A DNA stretch of 5,322 bases from JARRLC01 sp050290865 (GCA_050290865.1 JBNKIW010000113.1:1-5322), one strand, 5' to 3'; positions 1 through 4,868 are shown, counted from the first letter of the stretch. The notes: generated by a model from the sequence alone, not told the origin. Program-made: numbers and translations.

Positions 1-232
1 GGGGGGGGAGATCATCTTCCTATCGGAACGATAGTGGCAAATGCTCTCTGTCCGCCAGAACATGCAACTCTTCGCTGTGGGGTTGTCAATTATTAACGCC
101 CATCCCGCGGTGTTCGGTAAAACACGTGAGATATTGACGCGCGATTGCGCAAATTGGCAAGAACACAGCCATACGCCTTGATTATTGCCGTTTTTTAGTT
201 GCATCCGATTTCGGTAATAATAAGAGGTGGAA
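1..232. other. Upstream non-coding stretch
   Basis: I see no convincing reading frame here. The stretch starts with eight G residues and then contains short inverted repeats: CTATCG/CGATAG at 20-34, and GTGTT/AACAC at 110-114 and 121-125. A TTGACG hexamer at 134-139 and a TAATAAT run at 215-221 could be promoter parts, but neither has a well-placed partner. It is moderately AT-rich compared with the genes to its right. It most likely holds regulatory sequence for whatever begins after 230, or the debris of a lost gene. Confidence 0.4.
20..34. repeat. Short perfect inverted repeat (possible operator)
   Basis: CTATCG (20-25) and CGATAG (29-34) are perfect reverse complements separated by GAA. 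The size and symmetry suit a dimeric repressor site or a small hairpin. There is no T-run after it, so it is not a terminator. No adjacent regulator gene is visible, so its role is unknown. Confidence 0.3.
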
Positions 233-266
233 ATGGCGGATTTCCCGCCGGAAGGGGGAAGCAAGC

Positions 267-443
267 ATGGCTGAACTCCGTACAAGTGGGGGGAGCGGGG
301 TGTGGAGACCGAGAGGACGCTGTGAGGCAGAAAGAATGGGCGCGCTCGGCGTGAAGCACGGCGGCGAGGGCGTAACGTCAGGCGTTCTCCTCAGCCCGCC
401 AATCTGCCGCCGATCGCATCCGCCCTGGCCTTGGCGCCCATGA
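267..443 (+). CDS. Doubtful small ORF, 58 aa, ahead of the pentapeptide gene
   Basis: An ATG at 267 follows a good purine-rich Shine-Dalgarno stretch (GGAAGGGGGA at 250-259) and opens a 58-codon frame ending at TGA 441-443, seven bases before the GTG at 451. A still shorter 13-codon frame (233-274), with its own AAGAGGTGG motif at 222-230, overlaps this ATG in another frame. The arrangement resembles a leader peptide with translational coupling to 451. The product is rich in Gly, Arg and Pro, shows no domain I recognise, and has unremarkable third-position bias. It may be non-coding. I include it only because the ribosome sites are clear. Confidence 0.2.
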   Translation: MAELRTSGGSGVWRPRGRCEAERMGALGVKHGGEGVTSGVLLSPPICRRSHPPWPWRP

Positions 444-624
444 GGCTGCTGTGACGAGCCCAGATGGCACCCAGGGCGAGGCTTCTGGTGCGCGCATCCC
501 TATAGCGGCAGTTCGTGAACGTCTGGGCGATGGTGCGCATCGCTGCGGCGTCCACCGAACTGTCGCCCTGCAGTTCGCTGCATACCTCAGTGGGCAGACT
601 GATGATGATCCAGACGACCCCCAT
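391..624 (-). pseudogene. Possible C-terminal fragment of an unknown gene, antisense to the start of the pentapeptide gene
   Basis: The minus frame from 624 down to a TGA at 391-393 gives 77 residues. The last 55 or so read like a natural helical protein tail, with runs such as DAAAMRTIAQTF and RTRSLALGAIWARH. By hand count over 451-560, third-position GC is about 73% in this frame, against about 57% for the overlapping plus frame. That favours minus-strand coding in that stretch. No upstream part of such a gene is present on the minus strand beyond 624, so if real it is a truncated remnant. I do not recognise the family. The alternative is that this is a shadow of the plus-strand gene at 451. 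Confidence 0.25.
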
Positions 625-1527
625 CTCGACTATACCAGAATCGATACGAAGGCCGGGTTCGCTAACACAGTCAGGATGAAAAACCTAAGAAGCGCGAACC
701 TCAGTGAGGCAGACCTTAGCGAGGCGGAACTCAGTGGGGCCTATCTGAGGGAAGTGAACCTCAATGGGGCGAATCTCAGCGGAGCGATACTCATCAAGGC
801 GGAACTCGAGGCAGCGAACCTTAGCTCGACGGACCTTCTCTGGGCAGACCTTAGCGGGACCAATCTCTACCGAACAGATCTCTCAAACGCTGACCTCGTC
901 GGTGTGCGAGGTCTTGAAGTAGACAGCAACCGCATCCTTCATGCGCGCTTCTCGCCGCGTGCCAATGACAAGTGGTCGATCCTACGGCGCACCTATACCG
1001 GCCCGAATATGGTGCTGAACCTCCTCTTCACGCTGCTGTTCTTCGCGCCGCTTGTCGTGAAAGGCGGCGGATTCGCGATCCTCAATGAGGCACAACAGCG
1101 GGTAATTGAGAGCGCCAATCGGATTGAAGGCTATAAGCTGTCTATCGCCTGCAACGAGCCGCAAGGCGCAATCTCCGGCACTGTCCACGGGGTAAAGGTA
1201 AGTGTGCCCTGCCGGGCGGAACCGATGTGGCGGCTTCTGCTCGGTTTCGGCGGGCCATATGGCATCATCATGCCCATATTGACCGGCCTTCTCATCGCTT
1301 ACCAGATCACACGATATCTCCTCACACGCCAGATCTCGCTGATGCGCGATGCGGAGGAACGGTCTGGTGTCTCACCGCCGAAGGACGGTCTATTGGCATA
1401 CCCCCGCCTGTATCGCATCCACCAGGTGCTGAGCATCATCTTCTGGATCGCGGCTGCGGCGTTCGTCATTCGCGCGTATGAATTCCTGTTCCTCAGCGAC
1501 GTAATCTACATGGGCGCCGGCCGCTGA
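451..1527 (+). CDS. Membrane-anchored pentapeptide-repeat protein
   Basis: The frame encodes 358 residues from a GTG at 451, preceded by GAGG at 442-445. Residues 78-152 form 15 uninterrupted pentapeptide repeats of the A(D/N)LSxx kind (NLSEA, DLSEA, NLSGA, DLSGT), which fold as a right-handed quadrilateral beta-helix. Three hydrophobic segments follow, at about 187-206, 259-290 and 322-348. The loop between the first two carries Cys234 and Cys254, which could form a disulfide if the loop is periplasmic. The repeat domain would then lie in the cytoplasm. Pentapeptide proteins have many roles, including protection of gyrase, effectors and scaffolds; nothing here picks one. The first 75 residues match no repeat and overlap a plausible minus-strand fragment, so ATG 676 (residue 76, immediately before the repeats) is a possible true start. 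It has only a weak ribosome site. Confidence 0.85.
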   Translation: MTSPDGTQGEASGARIPIAAVRERLGDGAHRCGVHRTVALQFAAYLSGQTDDDPDDPHLDYTRIDTKAGFANTVRMKNLRSANLSEADLSEAELSGAYLREVNLNGANLSGAILIKAELEAANLSSTDLLWADLSGTNLYRTDLSNADLVGVRGLEVDSNRILHARFSPRANDKWSILRRTYTGPNMVLNLLFTLLFFAPLVVKGGGFAILNEAQQRVIESANRIEGYKLSIACNEPQGAISGTVHGVKVSVPCRAEPMWRLLLGFGGPYGIIMPILTGLLIAYQITRYLLTRQISLMRDAEERSGVSPPKDGLLAYPRLYRIHQVLSIIFWIAAAAFVIRAYEFLFLSDVIYMGAGR

Positions 1528-1582
1528 GCAGAATTGCCGCTACCGAGGTCTGTACGGGTTTGGCGGTTGCCCGCCCGAACAG

Positions 1583-1611
1583 TTGACGCGCGCTGCAGTT
1601 TAGAACAAAAT
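1583..1611 (+). promoter_or_regulatory. Sigma-70-like promoter for the 1618 gene
   Basis: TTGACG at 1583-1588 matches five of six bases of the -35 consensus. Seventeen bases later, CAAAAT at 1606-1611 matches four of six of the -10 consensus. The expected transcription start would be close to 1618, the A of the ATG, so the transcript could be leaderless. In agreement, no Shine-Dalgarno sequence precedes that ATG. The -10 region lies inside the proposed LexA box, which is where a repressor would block it. Confidence 0.45.
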
Positions 1612-1617
1612 CAGAAC
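1603..1617. promoter_or_regulatory. Alphaproteobacterial-type LexA (SOS) box
   Basis: GAACAAAATCAGAAC is an exact GAAC-N7-GAAC direct repeat ending at the base before ATG 1618. This spacing and sequence is the established LexA operator in Alphaproteobacteria, unlike the CTGT-N8-ACAG box of gammaproteobacteria. The A-rich spacer and preceding T's (GTTTAGAAC) also fit known sites. It overlaps the -10 element of the promoter at 1583-1611. A chance match to eight fixed bases is possible in a 5-kb window, but its position in a promoter abutting a start codon makes that less likely. Confidence 0.6.
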
Positions 1618-1854
1618 ATGACACGCGAAACCGACGCCGAGGCCCTGCGATTCGACATCACGTTTGGGTTGAGCAAATGCCGATACAAACCGCCGCGCAC
1701 GCATGACGCCAGCCAGCTGGACGCCTATTACCGGAATGTCGCTGCGTCGGTCATTGAACAGCTGCGGCTGAGCGGTTGGGAGTTCACCAGGAAGTCGTGT
1801 GACCCTTACGGGCACCCAACCCCACCCAAGGTGAGAACCGGCTCCACTCGGTAA
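1618..1854 (+). CDS. Small phage-like protein of unknown function, 78 aa
   Basis: The frame runs from ATG 1618 to TAA 1852-1854. Third-position GC is high and the sequence looks protein-like throughout: a short beta-like N-terminus (ALRFDITFGLSKCRY), a KPPRT turn, and an amphipathic helix around residues 36-58 (DAYYRNVAASVIEQLRLSGW). I recognise the overall look of small hypothetical proteins from alphaproteobacterial prophages but can assign no domain or function. A TTG at 1534 would extend it by 28 residues, but that part contains the promoter and LexA box, so I prefer 1618. It has no ribosome site and may be translated from a leaderless mRNA. The C-terminal 15 residues are Pro-rich and may reflect a deletion junction just downstream. 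Confidence 0.65.
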   Translation: MTRETDAEALRFDITFGLSKCRYKPPRTHDASQLDAYYRNVAASVIEQLRLSGWEFTRKSCDPYGHPTPPKVRTGSTR

Positions 1855-1906
1855 CATTCCGCGTTCCACCGGGCTGCAGGAAACTTGCGGCCGTGAACTG
1901 GCGCAA

Positions 1907-2122
1907 TTGCTGGACCTTCCCGAACCCGATCACACCAAAGAGGGGAAACGCTTCCGTCGCAGGTTTCTGAGCCTGGCGTTCGAAGCCTTCCGCCGGGAGG
2001 ACATCACGCGCGCCAAGCTGGAGGAACTGTCCGAGATGCTCGGCACACCGGCGCAAAGCATGCTCGACATATTAGAAGGCCTCGGACGTGACAAACCGAC
2101 CGGCGTGGAGGTCCCCGAATAG
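1907..2122 (+). pseudogene. Truncated regulator tail, ImmA/IrrE-like C-terminus
   Basis: The frame is open from 1835, has no ATG, and reads to TAG 2120-2122; TTG 1907 is only a formal start. From about 1896 it encodes a helical Arg/Glu-rich segment (RFRRRFLSLAFEAFRREDI, then KLEELSEMLG and MLDILEGLG). This resembles the C-terminal tail of fused XRE/ImmA-IrrE regulators, where a helix pair follows the metallopeptidase domain. The HExxH motif and the N-terminal DNA-binding domain are absent. I therefore read it as the 3' remnant of a phage or toxin-antitoxin regulator whose front was lost. The match is by eye and the family call is uncertain; a small unknown protein using a rare start is the alternative. 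Confidence 0.45.
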
Positions 2123-2321
2123 CGAGGGGGCTACCTATACGCTCCGCAGCGAGGGCGGAGCGAGCCTGCGAGGCGCGGGATGGAAGATTATCGGCGCGGT
2201 CAATCCGGCCGATCGTGGATGGAACCGGGCGGGCCGTCCACGCGAGTGGCAACCGATCTACGGGCAGCAAAAGTTCAGGTGGGAGAAGCACGTCGATGGC
2301 GGTGCGGATCATCAACGCTGA
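2088..2321 (+). pseudogene. XF1762-family phage protein, C-terminal fragment
   Basis: From about 2133 the frame matches, by memory, the C-terminal third of XF1762-family phage proteins: TYTLRSEGGASLRGAGWK, then RPREW and QKFRWE near the end. Intact members are about 150-170 residues; here only about 62 family-like residues remain. The preceding 15 codons, from a GTG at 2088, do not look like the family and overlap the upstream remnant, so a deletion junction falls at about 2105-2132. The 3' end overlaps the methyltransferase start by 26 bases. That is normal for phage operons in which this gene precedes a DNA methylase, and it shows the pair was inherited together. The family's biochemical role is not known to me. 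Confidence 0.6.
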
Positions 2322-3633
2322 CGTCTTCGACGGCCTAGCGGCGCTGCCGGACGAAAGCGTGCACTGCGCCGTCACCAGCCCGCCATTTTGGATGCTGCGT
2401 GACTACGGCACGGGCACCTGGCAGGGCGGCGATCCGGACTGCGACCACATCGCCAGCACCATCCGTACTGGCGCCGGCCTCGCTGCGCTTGGCGAGCACT
2501 ATCGCGGTGGCGGCCATAAGGCTGGAGAGGAGAAGCCCATCCAGTTCCGGGATGTGTGCGGGAAGTGCGGGGCGCAGCGGGAAGACCGGCAGATCGGCCT
2601 GGAGGCGACCCCGGAACAATACGTCGCGGCGCTGGTGATGGTGTTTCGCGAAGTACGCCGCGTCCTTCGCAAAGACGGCACGCTGTGGCTCAATCTCGGC
2701 GACAGTTACGCCTCCTCGGGCGGCGCAGGCTGGCAGGGCAAGAACGGCCAGCGCGCCGATCGCCGCTTCACCGCCCCGAATTTCAAAGGCAACTCGGCGG
2801 CGGCCGCCCGCATCAAACCCAAGGATCTGATCGGCACCCCGTGGCTGGTTGCCTTTGCGCTGCGCGCCGACGGCTGGTGGCTGCGGCAGGAGATCATTTG
2901 GTCGAAACCCAATCCGATACCGGAGTCAATCCGTGACCGCTGCACCAAGGCCCATGAACACCTCTTCTTGCTGGCCAAGAGTGGCCGCCCAACGATCTGG
3001 CGTGCTCGCGACACCGGCGAATGGTCCGGAAAGCCTGACCGTAGCGAACGGGCGCCAGCCCCCGGCAGGCCAGGCGAGACGGTGGCTCGCTGGCGGGCGC
3101 ATGACTATTACTTCGATGCCGATGCGATCCGTGAGGGGCGGGCTGGTGACGAAAACGCCAACGGCTTTCGCGGCGGATCGTATGTCGATGGCGAAGCCGG
3201 TCCACGCGCCGTAACCGGCAACAATCGCGTCAAGATCCCAGGCGGCTGGGATCGCGGCGAAGGCGCGCACGGCACAATCCACCGCAGCGGGCGCACATCG
3301 GCAGAATACCAGACGGCCACCGTCCGGACTGGAGGGAACAAGCGGTCCGTGTGGACCATCGCGACGCAGCCCTTCCCCGACGCGCATTTTGCCACCTTCC
3401 CGGAGGCCCTCGCCGAGACCTGCATCCAGGCCGGATGCCCCAAAGGCGGCGTCGTACTGGACCCATTCGGCGGTGCGGGAACTACGGGGCTGGTCGCGGA
3501 CCGGCTCGGCCGCGACGCGGTGCTGATCGAACTCAACCCCGCCTACGCACAGATGGCGCACGAGCGCATCGTCCGGCCACTACCGCTTCTTGGTGCCCTG
3601 GTGAACATCGAAACATTGCGTGATGGGGCTTGA
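2296..3633 (+). CDS. Orphan beta-class DNA methyltransferase (N4-cytosine or N6-adenine)
   Basis: The 445-residue protein transfers a methyl group from S-adenosylmethionine to a base in DNA. The catalytic motif IV is TSPPF at residues 27-31. The S-adenosylmethionine-binding motif I is DPFGGAGTTG at 389-398, followed by an acidic residue in IELNP (411-415). The order IV, then target-recognition region, then I, defines the beta class. Between them are GTLWLNLGDSY (128-138), KPKDLIGTPW (174-183), EIIWSKPNP (199-207) and HEHLFLLAKS (220-229). A TSPPF motif leans towards N4-cytosine but does not exclude adenine. An insert with Cys49, His51 and the pair Cys88/Cys91 suggests a zinc site. ATG 2296 is chosen because homology starts there and GGGAG at 2281-2285 precedes it; an upstream ATG at 2215 lies in the previous gene. 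No endonuclease is nearby. Confidence 0.93.
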   Translation: MAVRIINADVFDGLAALPDESVHCAVTSPPFWMLRDYGTGTWQGGDPDCDHIASTIRTGAGLAALGEHYRGGGHKAGEEKPIQFRDVCGKCGAQREDRQIGLEATPEQYVAALVMVFREVRRVLRKDGTLWLNLGDSYASSGGAGWQGKNGQRADRRFTAPNFKGNSAAAARIKPKDLIGTPWLVAFALRADGWWLRQEIIWSKPNPIPESIRDRCTKAHEHLFLLAKSGRPTIWRARDTGEWSGKPDRSERAPAPGRPGETVARWRAHDYYFDADAIREGRAGDENANGFRGGSYVDGEAGPRAVTGNNRVKIPGGWDRGEGAHGTIHRSGRTSAEYQTATVRTGGNKRSVWTIATQPFPDAHFATFPEALAETCIQAGCPKGGVVLDPFGGAGTTGLVADRLGRDAVLIELNPAYAQMAHERIVRPLPLLGALVNIETLRDGA

Positions 3634-3634
3634 G

Positions 3635-3692
3635 GATGAAGCCAAAAGACCCGCTTTAAACACCGCACATCATGTTGCGTCTTCATCTTTTT
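3635..3692 (+). terminator. Weak terminator candidate after the methyltransferase
   Basis: GATGAAG (3635-3641) can pair with CTTCATC (3681-3687), which runs straight into TTTTTATT. Inside lies a second imperfect hairpin, CGCACAT/ATGTTGCG at 3664-3679. The outer loop is long (39 bases) and the stem is not GC-rich, so I regard rho-independent termination as possible only. The site begins two bases after the methyltransferase stop codon. Confidence 0.3.
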
Positions 3693-3765
3693 ATTGTACG
3701 CTATATATGGTGTTTGCCACTCAAAATCCCGACTACGCAGACAGGATTCCAGCGTCAAAAATACA

Positions 3766-3801
3766 TGACCTAAGGTCAAAAAAATGTGGAACGATTGTTC
3801 C
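3766..3801. repeat. Two adjacent palindromes, possible operators
   Basis: TGACC-TAA-GGTCA occupies 3766-3778, and GGAAC-GATT-GTTCC occupies 3788-3801. Both are perfect and lie ten bases apart in an AT-rich setting. This is the usual form of dimer-binding operators. No promoter or gene start follows them convincingly, so the target is unknown. Confidence 0.3.
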
Positions 3802-3823
3802 CATGCTAGGCGCGAATCAAAAG

Positions 3824-3842
3824 GTGTAGTACGACGCTACAC
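3824..3842. repeat. Inverted repeat GTGTAG-N7-CTACAC
   Basis: Six-base perfect arms at 3824-3829 and 3837-3842 surround TACGACG. No T-run follows, so termination is unlikely. It may be an operator or a hairpin in a transcript. Confidence 0.3.
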
Positions 3843-3888
3843 AAATAACTGCGGAACAAAACAGTCACAGAGGCGTTGGCAGATACAC

Positions 3889-4000
3889 CTAGTGTTGTGA
3901 CACATTCATTCGATTGCCACCAAACCGTTCGAACTCGTGGGCTTTTCTGGATGACGAAGGACTTGCCGAGAAGGATGGTGTGAACGAGGCAAAACACTAG
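3889..4000. mobile_element. Possible 104-bp MITE-like element flanked by CTAG
   Basis: CTAG occurs at 3889-3892 and 3997-4000. Between them, the left end TGTTGTGACACATTC (3893-3907) and the reverse complement of the right end, TGTTTTGCCTCGTTC (3982-3996), agree at 11 of 15 positions. A short non-coding segment with imperfect terminal repeats and a 4-bp target duplication is the form of a MITE. IS5 duplicates YTAR targets, which includes CTAG. CTAG is itself palindromic, so the duplication is weak evidence, and the interior carries no transposase. This is an inference from hand alignment. Confidence 0.3.
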
Positions 4001-4006
4001 GGCACC

Positions 4007-4033
4007 TACGGAGGTGGTTCATGTGCCTCCGTA
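4007..4033. repeat. Hairpin TACGGAGG / CCTCCGTA
   Basis: Perfect 8-bp arms (4007-4014 and 4026-4033) enclose an 11-base loop. GCA at 4002-4004 can extend the stem with TGC at 4034-4036 across a two-base bulge. No T-run follows. It begins seven bases after the possible MITE and could be part of a structured transcript. Confidence 0.45.
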
Positions 4034-4040
4034 TGCGACG

Positions 4041-4066
4041 CGGCGGAGAGCCTAGGCCCCCCGCCG
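4041..4066. repeat. GC-rich hairpin CGGCGG / CCGCCG
   Basis: Six-base perfect GC arms (4041-4046 and 4061-4066) enclose a 14-base loop containing the palindrome CCTAGG. It sits between two other hairpins in tandem, which makes a chance origin for the group less likely. Confidence 0.4.
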
Positions 4067-4086
4067 GTCGGGTATTCGAGTGCCTA

Positions 4087-4142
4087 TTTGGGGACGCGGG
4101 TTGACTTGATTTGGAGCATCACCACAACCCGCGTTTTCCAAA
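4087..4142. repeat. Long imperfect hairpin, possible structured RNA or terminator
   Basis: ACGCGGGTTG (4094-4103) pairs perfectly with CAACCCGCGT (4125-4134). Outside it, TTTGG (4087-4091) pairs with CCAAA (4138-4142), with two G-T pairs and one bulge between. Inside it, TGAT (4107-4110) pairs with ATCA (4118-4121) around a 7-base loop. The total is about 21 pairs in 56 bases. TTTT follows the main stem on the plus strand, so it could end a transcript, but no gene reads into it from close by. A small RNA, a mobile-element end, or a replication or recombination site are alternatives. Confidence 0.5.
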
Positions 4143-4162
4143 CGTCAAGGCAGGCGAATACC

Positions 4163-4249
4163 ATGAGCGATGATATCGTCATAGTATGCCTTTCCTCTTA
4201 TTGTCGAGGCGTACTCGACAGGCGGCAGGGTATGCTGTGCCTCGGGTGA
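4163..4249 (+). other. Very short ORF with a thiolase-like first eight residues
   Basis: ATG 4163 follows AAGGCAGG (4147-4154) and opens a 28-codon frame to TGA 4247-4249. Its first residues, MSDDIVIV, resemble the start of acetyl-CoA acetyltransferases, but the usual AARTP continuation is absent and the rest is unlike that family. It could be a gene start cut off by a deletion, or chance. Confidence 0.15.
4202..4220. repeat. Inverted repeat TGTCGAG-N5-CTCGACA
   Basis: Perfect 7-bp arms (4202-4208 and 4214-4220) surround GCGTA. The form fits a dimeric repressor site or a short hairpin. There is no T-run. The next possible coding sequence begins about 100 bases downstream. Confidence 0.35.
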
Positions 4250-4262
4250 TTCGCTACTGCAA

Positions 4263-4601
4263 CTAAGACCTCTTTTGCGAACTGTCCCCAGAGAAATTTC
4301 GCGGCGCGGAATATAAAGAACGCCTATCGAAGAGCGCGTTGAACTGTTCGGTCACTGCATTGTCAAATTGCTGCAAGAACACGGCTTCGAAGCGGATAGG
4401 TTGATACACATGCCAGGTCCACACCGCCTGCCGGTATTCCCTGACTTGGTGCTGTGGCGCGCGCAAACTGCCTTTGAGTTGGTGCGTGAAGCCTCGCGGA
4501 TAAGGATTGCCGCAGCGATTCTGGTCCTCGTCGCGAGAGATCGCAGCAGTACCAAAACGACGGCGATATGCTATGCACGGCACAGCCCCATCGTTTCCTG
4601 A
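4263..4601. other. Ambiguous gene debris, open on both strands
   Basis: A plus frame is open from 4317 to TGA 4599-4601 with no ATG near its front. A minus frame is open from 4700 to 4263. The two share middle codon positions, and hand counts over 4317-4601 give about 60% GC in both outer positions and 45% in the middle, so codon bias does not choose a strand. The plus product (for example EERVELFGHCIVKLLQEHGF) reads more like a folded protein; the minus product is rich in Arg, Gln and His, as shadow frames often are. I recognise no family. Weak bias compared with the clear genes here suggests a decayed gene. Confidence 0.25.
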
Positions 4602-4606
4602 ATTGA

Positions 4607-4837
4607 ACCTTTTTCCCGTCACCTCAAAGCCGAGTTGCGCTCGCGCGTTGGTTTCCAGCGCACATCGACCGGATCGAGGAGTGGGAGCGCATTGTCGCAC
4701 GGGTCTCTAAGCGCGGCTCCGCGACATTCTTCGCGGCCTGCGACGCTCCGGCGAGGCGCCTGCTTGTGGACAAGCTTTCCGGGTTTCTGTGTCGGCTTCG
4801 CTCCACAGAAACCCTTATTTCGTTTTTCGCTGAATGA
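4607..4837 (+). pseudogene. Start-less C-terminal fragment of an unknown gene
   Basis: The frame is open from 4607 to TGA 4835-4837 but has no ATG. Over 4658-4783 about 36 of 43 codons end in G or C, the strongest coding bias in this part of the window. The product reads naturally, with RIEEWERIVARVSKRGSATF followed by DAPARRLLVDKLSG. After 4783 the bias fades and the frame runs through the perfect inverted repeat at 4781-4814, so the original gene probably ended near there or was joined to other DNA. The N-terminus is missing, and the debris at 4263-4601 might be its shifted front part. I cannot name the protein family. Confidence 0.4.
4781..4829 (+). terminator. Strong hairpin with T-rich tail
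   Basis: GGGTTTCTGTG (4781-4791) and CACAGAAACCC (4804-4814) are perfect 11-bp reverse complements with a 12-base loop, followed by TTATTTCGTTTTT. On the plus strand this resembles a rho-independent terminator and lies 98 bases ahead of the XRE gene, where it would insulate that gene from upstream transcription. The minus strand has no comparable T-run. A mobile-element end or operator is less likely. Confidence 0.5.
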
Positions 4838-4858
4838 TGAACGCATTTGGCCATGCAC

Positions 4859-4868
4859 TTTCCGGAAA
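4859..4868. promoter_or_regulatory. Palindrome upstream of the XRE gene
   Basis: TTTCCGGAAA is a perfect 10-bp palindrome 58 bases before the XRE start codon. Small XRE proteins often bind symmetrical sites near their own promoter, so autoregulation is possible. A 10-bp palindrome can also occur by chance. Confidence 0.2.

Larger units (their letters stand above)
3634..4262. other. Gene-free, hairpin-rich intergenic island
   Basis: About 630 bases have no reading frame with convincing codon bias or recognisable domains; the formal frames at 3620-3829 (plus) and 3806-3997 (minus) look random. The first 200 bases are clearly AT-richer than the flanking genes, suggesting foreign or degraded DNA. 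The stretch contains at least eight inverted repeats, listed separately where notable, and four scattered TCAAAA words (3721, 3755, 3776, 3817) whose spacing is too irregular for iterons. I see no tRNA. Confidence 0.6.

Noticed and set aside
682..906. DNA tandem repeat or CRISPR-like periodicity of about 15 bases
   Set aside because: The periodicity comes from the pentapeptide codons; it has no identical repeat units and no spacers.
2499..3561. Many long frames on the minus strand and in other plus frames across the methyltransferase
   Set aside because: They overlap a gene with all expected motifs and have no recognisable domains; long shadow frames are normal in GC-rich genes.
3721..3822. 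Iterons made of repeated TCAAAA
   Set aside because: Only six bases are shared, spacing is irregular (34, 21 and 41 bases) and no replication gene is present.
3620..3829. 69-residue plus frame starting inside the methyltransferase end
   Set aside because: It has no ribosome site, no codon bias and no recognisable sequence, and runs through AT-rich spacer DNA.
4000..4086. Possible tRNA or tRNA-like cloverleaf, prompted by a TTCGA loop at 4075-4079
   Set aside because: The T-loop has six rather than seven bases, the arm lengths are wrong and the stems compete with each other.
4087..4142. Integron attC site
   Set aside because: The required outer RYYYAAC and GTTRRRY core boxes are absent; GTT and AAC lie on the inner side of the stem.
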